Position numbers and translations under genes: made by a program. Source: Lyophyllum atratum (Eukaryota > Basidiomycota > Agaricomycetes > Agaricales > Lyophyllaceae). From it: a DNA stretch of 64,000 nt. Positions 46,572 to 58,474 of this stretch are shown one piece after another. Where the stretch lies: contig JACGCN010000033.1 of the NCBI GenBank assembly GCA_014905825.1, positions 248,001 through 312,000 of the forward strand. The letters are read 5' to 3'. The notes under the pieces were generated by a model. The model searched no databases and was not told the DNA's origin. It was given only the letters and a program-made list of their open reading frames with translations. Within the stretch, counting starts at the first letter, position 1, and each line of letters opens with the position of its first letter.

Positions 46572-48644
46572 ATGGTGAACAAGAAGAACAAAGCTTCCAA
46601 GAAGAAGGCTGCCACAGACACCGTGCCCAACGGTGCCCCCAGGTGCGTCTTTTCCAATCCAAGTTACGAGGTGTGCGGTACTGACAGGCAAGTTAGCGTA
46701 CCAGATGCGGCTGGTGGGTCGGGTGCTGGATCGAGCACCCCACCGCCTACGTCGCCCACTCCAAATCACGCCGACTCACCCACGCCCGAAGTAGAAGAAG
46801 ACCCCGCGGCCCGTGCGGAGAAGGTCAAAGAGGCGGGGAACGTCGCTTTCAAAGCTGCGAGATACGGCGAAGCCATAGACTTGTATACCAAAGCCATCGG
46901 TGAGCCCCAAACAAACACCTCTCAATTCCAACCCACATCTAAACATGCCCCAGAGCTCAATTCGGCCGAGCCCGCGTACCTCACCAACCGCGCCGCATCC
47001 CACATGGCGCTCAAAAAATTCCGCCCCGCCCTAGAGGACTGCCAACTCGCCGCCTCCCTCCAATCCTCCTCCCCCCAGCCCAAAACCCTCCTCCGCCTCG
47101 GCCGGTGCCAACTCGCCCTCGGCTCCACCGCCGCCGCCCTCTCCACCGTCCGCGCCATCCTCACCATCGAGCCCCGAAACGCGGGTGCGCTAGGACTAAG
47201 GGACAAGGTGCAGGTGCTGGAGGGACACATGCGGAACTTGGACGCGGCGAGGAAGAGGAAGAATTGGGGGCTGGCGAGGTTGGCGCTGGATAAGTGTTTG
47301 CAGGGGATTGAGGGGGAGGGGGGGGAGGTGCCGACGGAGTGGAGGACGTGGAGGGTGGAGCTGGAGTTGGCGAAGGGGAATTGGGATATGGCGAATGCTG
47401 CGGCTAAGTATGCTCTCTCCCTGTGTCTTTGTTACAGGCAGGTAAACTGATGGATGTCTGCGTACAGCGATGCGCTGCGGCTGAGCCCAAATTCGCCTGA
47501 TATACTCGCGGTCCGGGGCTTAGTGCTCTTCCTGGGCGGCAAGCTGCCACAAGCAACCCAACACGTGAACTCCGCACTCCGCCTCGACCCCGGCCACGAA
47601 GCCGCACGACGATTGCGGGTACGCATCAAGGACGTCGAGCGGCTAAAGGAGGAGGGGAATGTCTCCTTTAAGACTGGGCAGTACGAAGACGCCATCTCGA
47701 AGTACAGCGAGGCTCTTGACGTGCGTTTCTTCCCACACCCAATCACCGTAACTCCTCGACTCATGGTTTGGTTTTTAGCGTGTTGGGGATTCGGAAGAGG
47801 AAGGAGCGGGAGGCCAGATCCGCGCCACGCTTCTCTCGAATCGTGCCACGACGCTACTAAAGGTAACTTACCCCCACCTCTCCCGCACCCCCCATCTCAC
47901 ATACCCCCCCCCCCCCCCCCCCCGCCCCCCCCCCCCAGCTCGAGCGCCACGAAGAAGCCCTCGTCGACACCGACACCTCCCTCACCCTCCTCCCCACCTC
48001 CTTCAAAGCCCTCCGCACCCGCGCCCGGCTCCACCTCCACCTCGAGAAATACGACGCCTCCATCGCCGACTTCAAATCCGCCATCACCAACGCCTCCGGC
48101 GAGGCGAGCGACGCGGACATCCGGGCTCTTAGGGCGGAGTTGAAGAAGGCGGAGGCGGCGCTGAAGAGGAGCAAGACGAAGGATTATTATAAGATTTTGG
48201 GGGTAGCTAGGGATTGTGGGGAGGCGGAGATTAAGAAGGGGTATAGGAGGGAGAGTTTGAAGCATCATCCGGATAAGGTTCGTTCCCCCCCTTCCTTCCC
48301 TCTTCCCTCTTACCTGGTTACTTATTGGGGAACCGGTACAGGGCGGCGACGAAGAGAAATTCAAACTCGTAGTCGAAGCGCACGCCGTTTTATCCGACCC
48401 ACAGCGGCGCGACCGCTACGACATGGGCGAGGACGAGGACGGCGGGATGAGCAGTTCGGGGATGGGCGGGATGGGCGGGGGGATGGGCGGGATGTCGGAG
48501 GCGGATTTGGCGTCGATTTTTGCGCAGTTTGGGGGAGGGGGGTTTAGTAGTGGGGGATTTGGTGGGTTTGGTGGAGGGGGAGGGGGGGGAGGGTTTGGGG
48601 GTGGGGGAGGGAGGTCGGGGCATTCGCATGGGTTCTCGTTTTAG
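46572..48644 (+). CDS. TPR and J-domain co-chaperone (DNAJC7-like), 571 aa
   Basis: Exons 46572-46642, 46688-46899, 46954-47407, 47468-47720, 47779-47862, 47939-48277, 48342-48644 sum to 1716 nt. A low-complexity start (MVNKKNKASKKKAA) precedes tetratricopeptide repeats: KVKEAGNVAFKAARYGEAID, YLTNRAASHMALKKFRPALE, and after a linker RLKEEGNVSFKTGQYEDAIS and LLSNRATTLLKLERHEEAL. These bind the tails of Hsp70 and Hsp90. The C-terminal J domain reads DYYKILGVARDCGEAEIKKG ... LKHHPDKGGDEEKF with the HPD motif, followed by a Gly/Phe-rich tail (GGGGFSSGGFGGFGGG). This order matches DNAJC7/TPR2, which passes clients between Hsp70 and Hsp90. Strong C-rich/G-rich alternation in codon use is noted under findings. 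Confidence 0.93.
47904..47936 (+). repeat. Poly-C tract in an intron
   Basis: Twenty C, one G, twelve C, ending in the CAG acceptor of intron 5. It acts as an extreme polypyrimidine tract; length is likely variable between strains. Confidence 0.9.
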
Positions 48645-48964
48645 AGGGATGCGCTGTTCTATCTTCACTAACACACAAATTTCTATATTTTTTGCTTTTG
48701 AGAGATGTGTTCTGGGAAGTCGGTCGTCATGCTGGCTACTCGGTATATTTTATGACCTGATAGGGCTGCCTATTCTGCCGCCACCTCTCGGTTCCCATTG
48801 AAGTACTCCCCCTGAGATCGCAGTGGGAGAGATTCAACCACTGCCCCTAAGATCTTATCTGGAAGTTTTTTGATGAGATAAGATCTGACCGCCAATCTGA
48901 TCAACACCGCTCGGGCCCTTGATCATTTTACCCAACACCATTTACCCCCATCCTCAGGCAATCC
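48645..48964. other. Intergenic, same-strand spacer
   Basis: 3' flank of the co-chaperone and 5' flank of the F-box/WD40 gene. An inverted repeat built on AAGATCTTATC / GATAAGATCT lies at about 48849-48887. Confidence 0.5.
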
Positions 48965-51805
48965 ATGACAATCGACCCTACAACCCATTCACAAACGCTT
49001 TACATCCCCATAGCCTCCCCTCCCACCCCCTCCCCCTCCCCCGAACCGCTCACCCCCTCCCCACCCCACCCTCTCTCAATATTACAACACACCGCCCTTG
49101 AATCCACCACCACCACCGACCGCCGCACCTTCCTCACCGCCCTCCTCCACTCCTGCACCCCCGCCGAACTCCTCTTCCTCGCCCAAACACTCGCCCCCCT
49201 CCTCTCGCACCCGCGCGACTTCTCCTCTGCCCTCCCGCCGGAGCTGACCCTGCATATCCTGGGGTTCATAGATGATCCGGGGACGCTGGTGAGTGCGGGC
49301 GCGGTGAGCAGGGCGTGGAGGGGGGTGGCGACGGGGGAGGGGCTGTGGAGGAGGATGTGTTTGGTTTGGGGGTTTGGTGTTTGCGAGGTAAGGGGTGGGG
49401 GAGTTGGGGAGGGGGAGGGGGAGGGAAAGGGAAAGGGAAAGGGGGAGGAGGAGCCGTTGGAGGAGATGGAGGCGTTTGCGGATCTTCCGATGGACCCTGC
49501 GCTCGAGTGGCTTACCGCGAGGAAACGCAGCGCCCGTCGTACAACCTCAGAGTCGTCCTCCTCCTCCTCGCTAGCACGAACATCTTCACACCGCATGTAT
49601 TTCCGGGAATGTTATATCAAAGGTACAGTCCCTCTCCCTCTCCTCCTCTCACACTGACCGATCCGTATTCTACAGTCTTAAACTGGGAACGAGGCGGCCA
49701 CCGACTCCGAACGCACCAACTCCCCATGCTCTCCTCCTCCTCCTCCTCCTCCTCCTCCCACCACCGCACCCTCCCCACCCTCCCTCCCCACCACACCCCC
49801 ACCTCCCCGCAGCAAGACAGCGGCGTCGTCACCTCCCTCGCACTAGACAGCGACTGGGTCGTCGTCGGGCTCGCGAGCTCCCGCATACATGTGTTCAGCG
49901 CTAGGACGGGGGTGTTGGCGAGGACGCTGGTGGGGCATGAGTCGGGTGTGTGGGGGCTTTGTTTGGTTAGTGCAAGTCTGCCCGGGGGGACGAAGGGGAA
50001 GAACAGGGCGCGCGATCGAAGGAAGGAGGAGGTACCGCTTGATCTTGGGGGGATGAATCTTGATGGGGATCGGCGGAGGGAGGAGGATGAGGGGCGGTAT
50101 AAGGAGCTGTGGCCGGCTTTGAGGGTGGCTGTTGGGCTTGAGGCGGCGAGTGGGGGTGAGAGCGACGGCGAGGGTGGGTCTGATGAGGACGTGGTAGAAG
50201 GCGTAGGTGGACGGGGCGTAGTCGATGAAGATGCGGAGGAAAGCTATCGGTTTCATGATAGTGCGCATCAAGGTATGCATCCCCCTTACCTTCTCCAGTC
50301 CTCTGACTCTAACACAATCTTGCACAGCACGTAGTACAGCCCACCCTTCCTCCTCCTCCCATCGCCACCCACCCGACAGCGATCCCAAGCCCAAACCGCA
50401 GAGGCCGCCGAGGTACGTCCCGGAGCGCCAGACGGACCCGTGCTTTGCGTCGGAGGGGTGGGGGCAGCCGGGTGCGCTTGTTGTGAGTGGGGGGTGTGAT
50501 AAGGTTGTAAGGGTTTGGGATGTTAAGTCTGGGTGAGTCTCGCATGGGTCGTTGTATGCGCTTTTTCGGTGTTTTTTTGCGTTGCGACTCCGGTGGACTT
50601 GATGATTTCTTCGGAGGTGGGGGGCTCAACTTCCGCTGTGCCATTTGCTTCTATTCCTTCTACTCTCCCCTCACTCACCCGCTAACGCATGACACCCTTC
50701 CCACCAGACACTGCATATACACCCTCCCCGGCCACACCTCCACCATCCGCTGCATGCGCACCCTCCACGCCCGCCCCCTCGCCGTCACCGGCTCCCGCGA
50801 CGGCACCGTCCGCACCTGGGACATCCAGCGCGGGCGCATGGTGCGCGTCTTAAGGGGGCATACCAGCAGTGTCCGGTGCTTGGATGTGAATGGGCGCAGG
50901 GCGGCTAGTGGGAGTTATGATACGACGTGCCGGGTACGTTTTGTCTTCTTCGTTGGATATGATTTTGTGGTGTTCTGATGGGGTATTTGGTATTTGGTGA
51001 ATGGTAGCTGTGGGACTTGGACACGGGAGAGTGCCTACACGTGCTGAGGGGGCACTATCACCAGGTGTATACCGTGGCCTTCGATGGGGCGCGCGTGGCG
51101 ACGGGGGGGTTGGATACGACTGTTAGGGTGTGGGATGCGAGTGATGGGTACGCCCTGCTCTCTCTGTGTTTTTCCTGTTTTCGGCGTTCATCGATATGCG
51201 CGTGTAGGACTTGCTTGGCGCTGCTGCAGGGGCATACGACTCTGGTGTGCCAGCTGCAGCTGTCACGGAAACATCAGCTGCTGGCGACGGGCGGCTCGGA
51301 TGGGCGGGTTATCACGTTTTCGCTGACATCGTCCGAGGAGGAGGGAGACGGGGTGCCCGGCGGCGGACGTCGAAAGCCAAACGAGCGCTACCCCCAGAAC
51401 CCACCAGACACACTTACATCAACCACACCCCCCAAACCCCCCTCATTCCCCCACAAACGCAAAGCATACGAAGCCCTCCACCGCATCGCAGCCCACGACA
51501 CCTCCGTCTCCGCCCTCCAATTCGACGGGCGCTACCTCGTGACGGGGGGAAACGATGGGCGGGTGAGGGTGTGGGAGACGGGGACGGGGCGGTATGTGAG
51601 GGAGGTGGGGGAGGGGGGGGAGTGTGTTTGGAAGGTTGGGTTTACGGGGGGACGGAGGGTTGGCGGGGGTCGTGAAGGGGAGGAGGGAGGAGGGGGGGAA
51701 GGGGAAGGGAGGGAGGAGGGGGAGGGTGTGGGGGATGTGTGTGTGGTTGTGGGGAGGAGGGGGGGGAAGACTGTTTTGGAGGTGTGGGGGTTTGGGGAGA
51801 GGTGA
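48965..51805 (+). CDS. F-box/WD40-repeat protein (Cdc4/Fbw7-like), 807 aa
   Basis: Substrate receptor of an SCF ubiquitin ligase. Exons 48965-49622, 49676-50272, 50328-50532, 50708-50933, 51008-51147, 51208-51805 sum to 2424 nt. F-box near residues 87-130: LPPELTLHILGFIDDPGTLV, AVSRAWRGVATGEGLWRRMC. About seven WD40 blades follow, for example VVSGGCDKVVRVWDVKSG, AVTGSRDGTVRTWDIQRG, AASGSYDTTCRLWDLDTG, VATGGLDTTVRVWDASDG and LVTGGNDGRVRVWETGTG, with acidic or glycine-rich inserts between blades 1 and 2. In yeast and animals this architecture reads phosphorylated cell-cycle proteins. A GGAG-rich low-complexity stretch near 49390-49455 is treated as coding but could be an intron (GTAAGG start). 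Base composition alternates strongly. Confidence 0.9.
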
Positions 51806-52668
51806 GAGTGGAGGGGGGGGGTTTATCTATCTTTATTTCTTTTTCGTTTCTTGTGGGATATATGCTAATTAGCTTGTGAGGAATTTATAGTTGTTCCTGT
51901 ACCATTTCTTCGTCTCCTGTTCGAGCTTCGGGATTGAAGAGACATTTATGCATGTCTGTTTTTGAAGTTCAGGCATCTGTTTGAGGCACCTGTCTGGAAC
52001 CGTGTCCCCATATATGGGGACGTAGATACACTGAAATGACACGAACCAAATAAACAAGCGAAGACTCTGTTAATTGAGCGAATACGAGTGGTCTCGAGAT
52101 ATAAGAGAGAGAGTGCGAGTGAGAGAGAAGGGGGGAAAGAAAGATAGGTAATGATACATGATGTTCTGGCGCCCTTGTATAAGAAAAGGGCTACCCAGTC
52201 GAAACCTAAATCCAAGAGTGTCGGGACGGTATCGGGAACCCATATCGACGATGGGTGAACGGGTCGTAGTCGAATCGGAAATGGTGACGTCGTATGTAGG
52301 AACAGCTCAATGTGGTATCCTAGGATTACACTGTCCTTCCCGTGGGTCGTAGTTTTTCAAGTTTTAACGTGGCACTGGCTGGGCCGGGTCCATTTCTGCG
52401 GACCTGTCGTGAGCCCTTTTACCTGTTGATGTATTTCGTGCACAAACAACATCCCTTGCGAGGTAGTGCCAGCTGTAGTGGTAGTAGTAGTAGTAGTAGT
52501 AGTATATCACCGGCATGGTCCAATTCCTGAATGTCCTTCCCGATGCGACTAAGTACACGTACAGGCAAATAACTAAGTTACTCAGATGCGTAGGCCGCAC
52601 ACCCATACACGTTTAACTAGAAAGAGTACATCGAAAGAGAACACATCCTTAAATACAAATACCGTATC
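51806..52668. other. Convergent intergenic region with (GTA)n microsatellite
   Basis: Shared 3' region of the F-box/WD40 gene (plus) and the first GH76-like gene (minus). A GTA trinucleotide run lies at 52475-52504. No gene seen. Confidence 0.55.
52475..52504 (+). repeat. (GTA)n microsatellite
   Basis: About ten GTA/TAG units with one interruption. Confidence 0.9.
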
Positions 52669-54988
52669 TCACCTCTCCTGAGGCTGTGTAACACTAGAAT
52701 CATAAGCAGGAGGCGCCTGAGCTCCCTGAAGCTCCACCCCAATCCGGTGCTGCAACATCTCAAGGAGCTCTTCCGTCGGGATGTTATCCCTCCTTTCCTG
52801 GGGACGAATCGCCCGAGATAATCCTGAATTACTAGGTGCACTGGTGGACGTTGACGCTTGTTGTCCCCATGGATGTGCCTGGACCGGCTGCCTTCTTTTC
52901 TCGGTCGTCACAGCAGCCGCCGAGAACGACAAGATCGACGGCGGCACGGTAGCCATAAAAGGTTCGTAAACGGCAATATTGTGAACAGCTTCTTCCTGTT
53001 CCTTTCGGCGTTCTCGTCGTCGTCGGCGAAATAAGAGCAGCAGCAGGGCAATGGCGCCTATCAGTACTAAGCCACCGACGACGCCGCCAGCGATGGCTCC
53101 CACCGGACTGGACTTCTTACCACCATCGTCTGGGCTTAAGTTGGGAATGCTGGAGGATGAAGTTATGGGAACCAGAATTCCGCCGTTCAAGGCTGCGAGC
53201 GCACGTGTCTGATTATCGATGGAGAAAGTCGGGGATGGTGGGCCCGACCACGCGCCTCCATATATGTTGCTTCCGTTTATAGTGGACAGATCCATGACGG
53301 CGTTGTACTGTGTGAACCATCAGCTCATCCCCAGGCGATAGTCAAGGTGGGACACGCACTTGTACACCTAGGTACTGCTGTATGTACGTCCGGAGGGGTG
53401 ATTGCGTTGTATTCAAGCGCTCGTGCAACACGGCAAGAGCGTTGACTAATCCCAGATCTCCCTCTCCATCGCCCTTATCTGATACAACGGTGAGACGCGA
53501 AAGAGAAAGAGAAAAGAGGACGGAAACATACTGATGATACCGTTAGGCGCGTTACACAGAGCATTGGTGAGGAGTGTGGTATTCACCATAGTGCGCCGCC
53601 TGAAATGCAACTTATGTGAGTTCAAGTTATCTCCCACCGCAGTCCATGAACGCTCACAACGTCTCTACCGTCTCCGTTCCTATGACCGTATCGGGGGGGA
53701 GGACGGCCAAGCCTTCAATGAACATTCTCGCACCATCCAGTCGAAATGGTCCTGCTCCGAAGCTATCTCGGGTACATGGATCGCCCGCTTTGGCTGACAT
53801 CGCACCCTTTCCATTCCCTTCCTTCGTGACATTGAGAGTGGCAACCATGAACGCCCCGGACTCCCTTGCGGCGCTTAGGTACATCTGATTGAACGTGACT
53901 TCGGCGAGGTATGCAGAAAGCCTAGGGGATACTGGTAAGCGTTGTTAGAGACGGAAAAGGAAGCGGACGTGACTCACATGAAGAATAGCCTGCGTGCAGG
54001 AACACATGTTAGAATGCTGATGGAAATTCTGGACTCTGAAGACATACCCAGTGGAGAAGCCAGCGATAGTGGTCTCGTTTTCGCTGAGTTGCTTCAAAAG
54101 GACACCTATGAGTCTTAAGCTTTCATCATAGATGGGAAACGCACCCAAAATGTCCCACCAGCCATGGTAACTATATTCGTAAATCGGTATTTGGGAGCTT
54201 GATGGATGCGGGGAACTTACCACCTTCACAAGTCGTCGTCAAATCGAAAGCTTTACCGGCTATCCTCCCGGCGGCCACATCCGCTTCTGAAATGGTGTGT
54301 GCTCTTCCATATGCCCATGCATCCACAGCTAGATCAAGCATATTCTGGTTTCCGTATACTTTATAGGCGCGCATGGCGGTGGTTCCGGAAACCCTGTCAG
54401 GTACAACGTCAGCTTGTAATCATAACACACGTGAAATGGAACGTACATGGCAGTCGTCTATTAGTGAAAGAACATGATATGTTGATCTCAGAAGTAGAAA
54501 GGGAATTTGAGACGCACGCTGCAGAGCAGTGGGGGTAAGTACGGAGTCTACATCAAAACCTAAATAACACTTACTAAAATGATTTGGCGTCGAAAGGCAT
54601 GAGGGATGATAAATATTCATTTACGATAGCCTTGTACTGCGTTTGATTCCTTAGAGCATCGAAGTCTGCCACCACCCCATAAAAGTCCGAGCTCGCTAAC
54701 AAGACTTCAGCTTTACAGGACGTACAACGGAGTCCAGGCTTTGCGTACCAAATGTCCCGGTCGGAAGCGACTTCAGAGCCTGCTGGATAGCGTTGTTCGC
54801 AGCGGATACACGATCGTCGCGAGATGATGTGATGTTCGGTTTCTGTCTCCTTGTCAGGATCTATCTTGCAGTCAGATGCTATCATCAACAGTACGTACTC
54901 TCCAGGACGAAGGAGGCGTGAAGAGTTCAGCGGCGAGCGTTGGTACGATGATGGTGATGATTAAGGCGGGGAAGTGCCAGTAACGCAT
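52669..54988 (-). CDS. GH76-like protein with membrane anchor, paralog 1, 558 aa
   Basis: Exons (minus): 54899-54988, 54749-54842, 54575-54710, 54518 (1 nt), 54447-54457, 54221-54393, 54145-54170, 54048-54091, 53978-53989, 53658-53921, 53532-53599, 53360-53478, 52669-53307; total 1677 nt. Signal peptide, then a fungal GH76-type (alpha-1,6-mannanase/DFG5-like) domain: FTPPSSWRKPNITSSRDDR, MRAYKVYGNQNMLDLAVDAW, TMAGGTFW, NGKGAMSAKAGDPC, LLTNALCNAPNGII, VNALAVLHERLNTT, AWSGPPSPTFSIDNQTRALA. A Gly-rich membrane helix (AIAGGVVGGLVLIGAIALLL) follows, then RRRRRERRKEQEE and a cytosolic tail of about 130 residues. The family remodels cell-wall glycans; a long cytosolic tail is unusual and suggests a sensor-like role. 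I do not see the adjacent Asp pair of active GH76 enzymes. The frame needs a 1-nt exon. Confidence 0.8.
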
Positions 54989-56084
54989 GGAGCGAACGTT
55001 CTATCCTCGAGTTGAGCACCAGTTGGCAGTGAAAGGACAACGGACGACCACTGGCAGACGCTTCAAGGTCCATTCGGAGATAATGCACTCCGTTTAGGAT
55101 GCTGATCGAATCCCTGCGGCGTGCCTGCACATAGCAAAGTGATCAGAAATCAAGGAGGTCGTGACTCGGGCTGGACGGCCAACCCACTGACAAGTGCCCA
55201 ATCTGAATTGTCATATCCCCATGAGTCACGAGAATGAATTGTTTTCATCCCTGAAGTTAATCAGGCGGGTGTCAATCACAGTTTCATTCGAGAAGCCAGA
55301 GAGCAAGCCAAGGTAACATCGCTTCAGTTCCGAAAGTTAGAAGTGTTGGACCAATTTGAGCAGGACTGCCAGAGAGGTTTGCCAAGCGGCCCAAGCTAGC
55401 CGTGTCGCTGAGTGTGCCACAGCCAAAAAGCAACAATAGCCCCGGGCTGAATTATGTATGGCAACAGAACGCCGGCGATCTCCAACAAGCTCGAATGTAC
55501 CGTCTTTGAGGTAAGCCCGAAGCTTCATCACGCCACCATTCACCCGGACATGCCACGCGGAGCTCTTTACGCAGTCGCCAATCGGTGTGCACAGCTTGGA
55601 AGCTGTCGTAAGATGGGGTCGGAGGATCGTAGGGTCGATGTCTGCTGCACTGCATGAATGTACCGGCTTGGCCGGACATCGCACCTAATGGACGTATTCT
55701 TGAATATTAAGCTTGGCACAAAAGTCCGTCTATGGTCTGGTTCGCCGGCATCCACTTCAGGCGTACTTCTTATCCTGAGGCTCCTCGTATGTTCTGGTTT
55801 TTCGCGATCTACCCATCCATGAAATGGACTCTTCGGGTTCTTGCCAGCGTCCTTGCATCCTCTCCTCCCTTCATCTCAAGCCCACTGCCATGGATCAATG
55901 TTCGTGAGGCAGGGCTTTCTGACATCGATGTGACGCATATTAGAGGTCCATAGAGGTGAGGCGAGATCGTAATCATACTGGTCTGACAGCAGGAGACCTC
56001 GTAGCAGTATGGCATGCTTGACCTACTTGAGCAGTCCGAACAGGAATCTGTTACAATAAGAAATTACCAGCCAGCAATAATCCG
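54989..56084. other. Spacer between the tandem GH76-like genes
   Basis: Promoter of paralog 1 and 3' flank of paralog 2. Several short frames without motifs; nothing supported. Confidence 0.5.
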
Positions 56085-58474
56085 CTATTGAGAGAGAACA
56101 AGACGGGTTCTCCGCCTTTTGCGCGAGACATCGTTGCCATTATCGTGATCGTACTCTGGAGGGCTCCGCTCCTCTCGTATCCGTTCCTGTACGAGTTGAA
56201 GAAGGTGTTCCGTCGATATATCAGCCTCGCTCTCTGCGGGGTACGGCAATAATCCCGCAGTGTTTGGCACGCTAACAGGACTCGCAGGAAGTAATGATGG
56301 TCTTCGATTACCCCATGTCCGTGGCCAGCCAGACCTCCGTATCTTGTCTCGATGGCCAGCAGAGGTACCCGCCGGTAGTAACGGCGTGGATGGTTCCGGA
56401 ACCGTGAATGGTTCAAAGGAGGTAGCTCGCTGCATCTCTTCCTGGTGTCGTTGTTGCTGCTCAAGTAAACGGCGTCGGCGACGGCGGCGGAGGCACCAAA
56501 GTATTACCAGAACTATGGCCATATTGAGTAGAATACCGCCCACTACACCCCCAGCGATTACTCCAGCCAAATTTAACCTATGCTTGCGGCCAACGGTGTC
56601 AGACCCACCAACATCATGATTCGGACCATCCGTGGAGTTCGCAGGTAGTGAAGGGAGCAAAATCCCAGCATTCAGGACGGCAAGCGCAGCAGTCTGGTTA
56701 TCGGAGGAAAACCTGGTCGCCGGTGGGCCCGACCAAGAGCCTGCATAGATGCCGCTTCCTTTAGTAGTGGACAGATCCAAGACTGCGTTATACTTCAGAC
56801 TGACTAATCAGCGACTAGATAAACGAAAGATTAGACAAGGGACGCACCTGCACACTCAAGTACTGTTGAAGGTACGTTCGGAGGGCTGTTGAGGCGGTCT
56901 CCCGTTTATACAACGTCGCTAGGGCACTGACTAACCCCTGGCTCCCTATTCCATTCCCCACATCTAACCGATGTTAGTTATGATGAAGGAGATGCAAAGG
57001 ATGGAAAACATACCTATGATCCCGGACGGGCCATTACACAGGCCATTAGTCGTCAAAGTGATATTCACTGTCTTAGCCCGCCTGGAATGTTAGCGTTAAG
57101 TTTTAGCGTTCCTCGAGCGCGCAGTCCAGATACTTACAAGTCTTTGACCGTCTGAGCTCCTAGAACCACTTCGGGAGGGAGCATCGCTAAACCTTCAATG
57201 AAACCCGCGGGACCATCGATTCTAAACGTTCCTGGGCCAAAGCTTTCGTTGCAAGGATCGCCAACCTTTGCGGACATCGCAGCTTTGCCATTCCCCTCAT
57301 TAGTGATATTGAGGTTACCGAGCATGAAAATCCCGGATTCTTTAGCCGCATCCAAGTAGCTCAAGTTAGACGTGATATTGGCGAGGTAAGAGGAGAGTCT
57401 AGACGACATGAGCCTAGAATTTCGGAGATAAGCGCGGGGGTGACTCACGCGAAGAATCGACTGGTTATGGCAAGCAATTAGCGTCGAAGTACGATTCACA
57501 CACCCCAAAACGTACCCAGTGGAGTCGCCAAAAATAGTGCTATCGTTTTCGTTGGTAATCTGTCAGAGAGAACAATATGAATAGCGATTTGTGATGAGAA
57601 AAGTTGCGACGCACCCAGAATGTCCCACCGGCCATTGTAGCTGGATTTGAGAGTTCGTGAATTGGCGCCTCCCAGGCTAGGTAGTCCAAAAAACGCAGAC
57701 TTACCAGCTTCACAACTTCCCGCTAGAGCGAATGCTTTGCTGGTAATCTTGCCTGCATTTACATCTGCGTCTGAGATAGTGTATGTTCTGCCATACGCCC
57801 ATACATTGATAGCTAGGTCGAGCATCTCCTGATTTCTATATACCGTAAATGCACGAATGGCAGCAATTCCGTAGCCCCTATAAGAAGCAGTCAAATAGGA
57901 TTGAGAGCTTGAAGAATATGTCAACGCACAGTGCGGTGTTTGTCTGTTGGAAAAAGAGTTGTTAACAGCACACAGGGAAGGTAAATCTGATACTGACGTT
58001 GCTGATGGAAATCAGTATTTCATCGATAACTTCGGAGAACGTATTCCACTCACATGGTATCCTTATAATCGGAAGCAACGGATGAGAAGTACTGGTTTAC
58101 TACCGTCTTGTAGCGCGTTTGGTTTGTGAGAGCATCGAAATCGGATGCTAATGCATAGAAACTAGGGGTAGCTAGCAGCGATTCAGCACTTTGACGCATG
58201 CTGTAATCATTGTGCCAGTCATGTTACAGACCAAATTCTACTTTCTCGAGAGTCTTTATAACTCGTTGGATAGCATCGTCCGTAGTGGTTATACGTTCGT
58301 CAAGAGATGACAGAACATCGGGTTTCTATGATCCAAGTCAAGACATAATTTTCAGAGAAATTGGAACAGGACACGCACTCTCCAAGATGAAGGTGAGGTG
58401 AGAAAGGGAAGTTCAACGGCCAGCGTTGGTACAATGATAGCGGGCATCAAGCTGAGGAGGCACCAAGAACGCAT
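56085..58474 (-). CDS. GH76-like protein with membrane anchor, paralog 2, 584 aa
   Basis: Exons (minus): 58379-58474, 58228-58325, 58054-58188, 57998-58001 (4 nt), 57930-57943, 57705-57877, 57615-57640, 57516-57559, 57449-57460, 57138-57398, 57014-57081, 56848-56963, 56085-56792; total 1755 nt. Same plan as the neighbour: signal peptide, GH76-type domain (SSWRKPDVLSSLDERI, IRAFTVYRNQEMLDLAINVW, TMAGGTFW, NGKAAMSAKVGDPC, LTTNGLCNGPSGII, SWSGPPATRFSSDNQTAALA), membrane helix VIAGGVVGGILLNMAIVLVI, basic stop-transfer CLRRRRRRRL and a cytosolic tail of about 145 residues. Tails of the two paralogs share short blocks (EPF, TEELL/TEHLL ... RIGVE/RIREE ... PPAYD/PPEYD). Head-to-tail tandem duplication on one strand. 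Confidence 0.82.

Noticed and set aside
47857..50644. Long minus-strand frames within the co-chaperone and F-box/WD40 genes
   Set aside because: They mirror the C-rich/G-rich blocks of the plus-strand genes and give low-complexity proteins.
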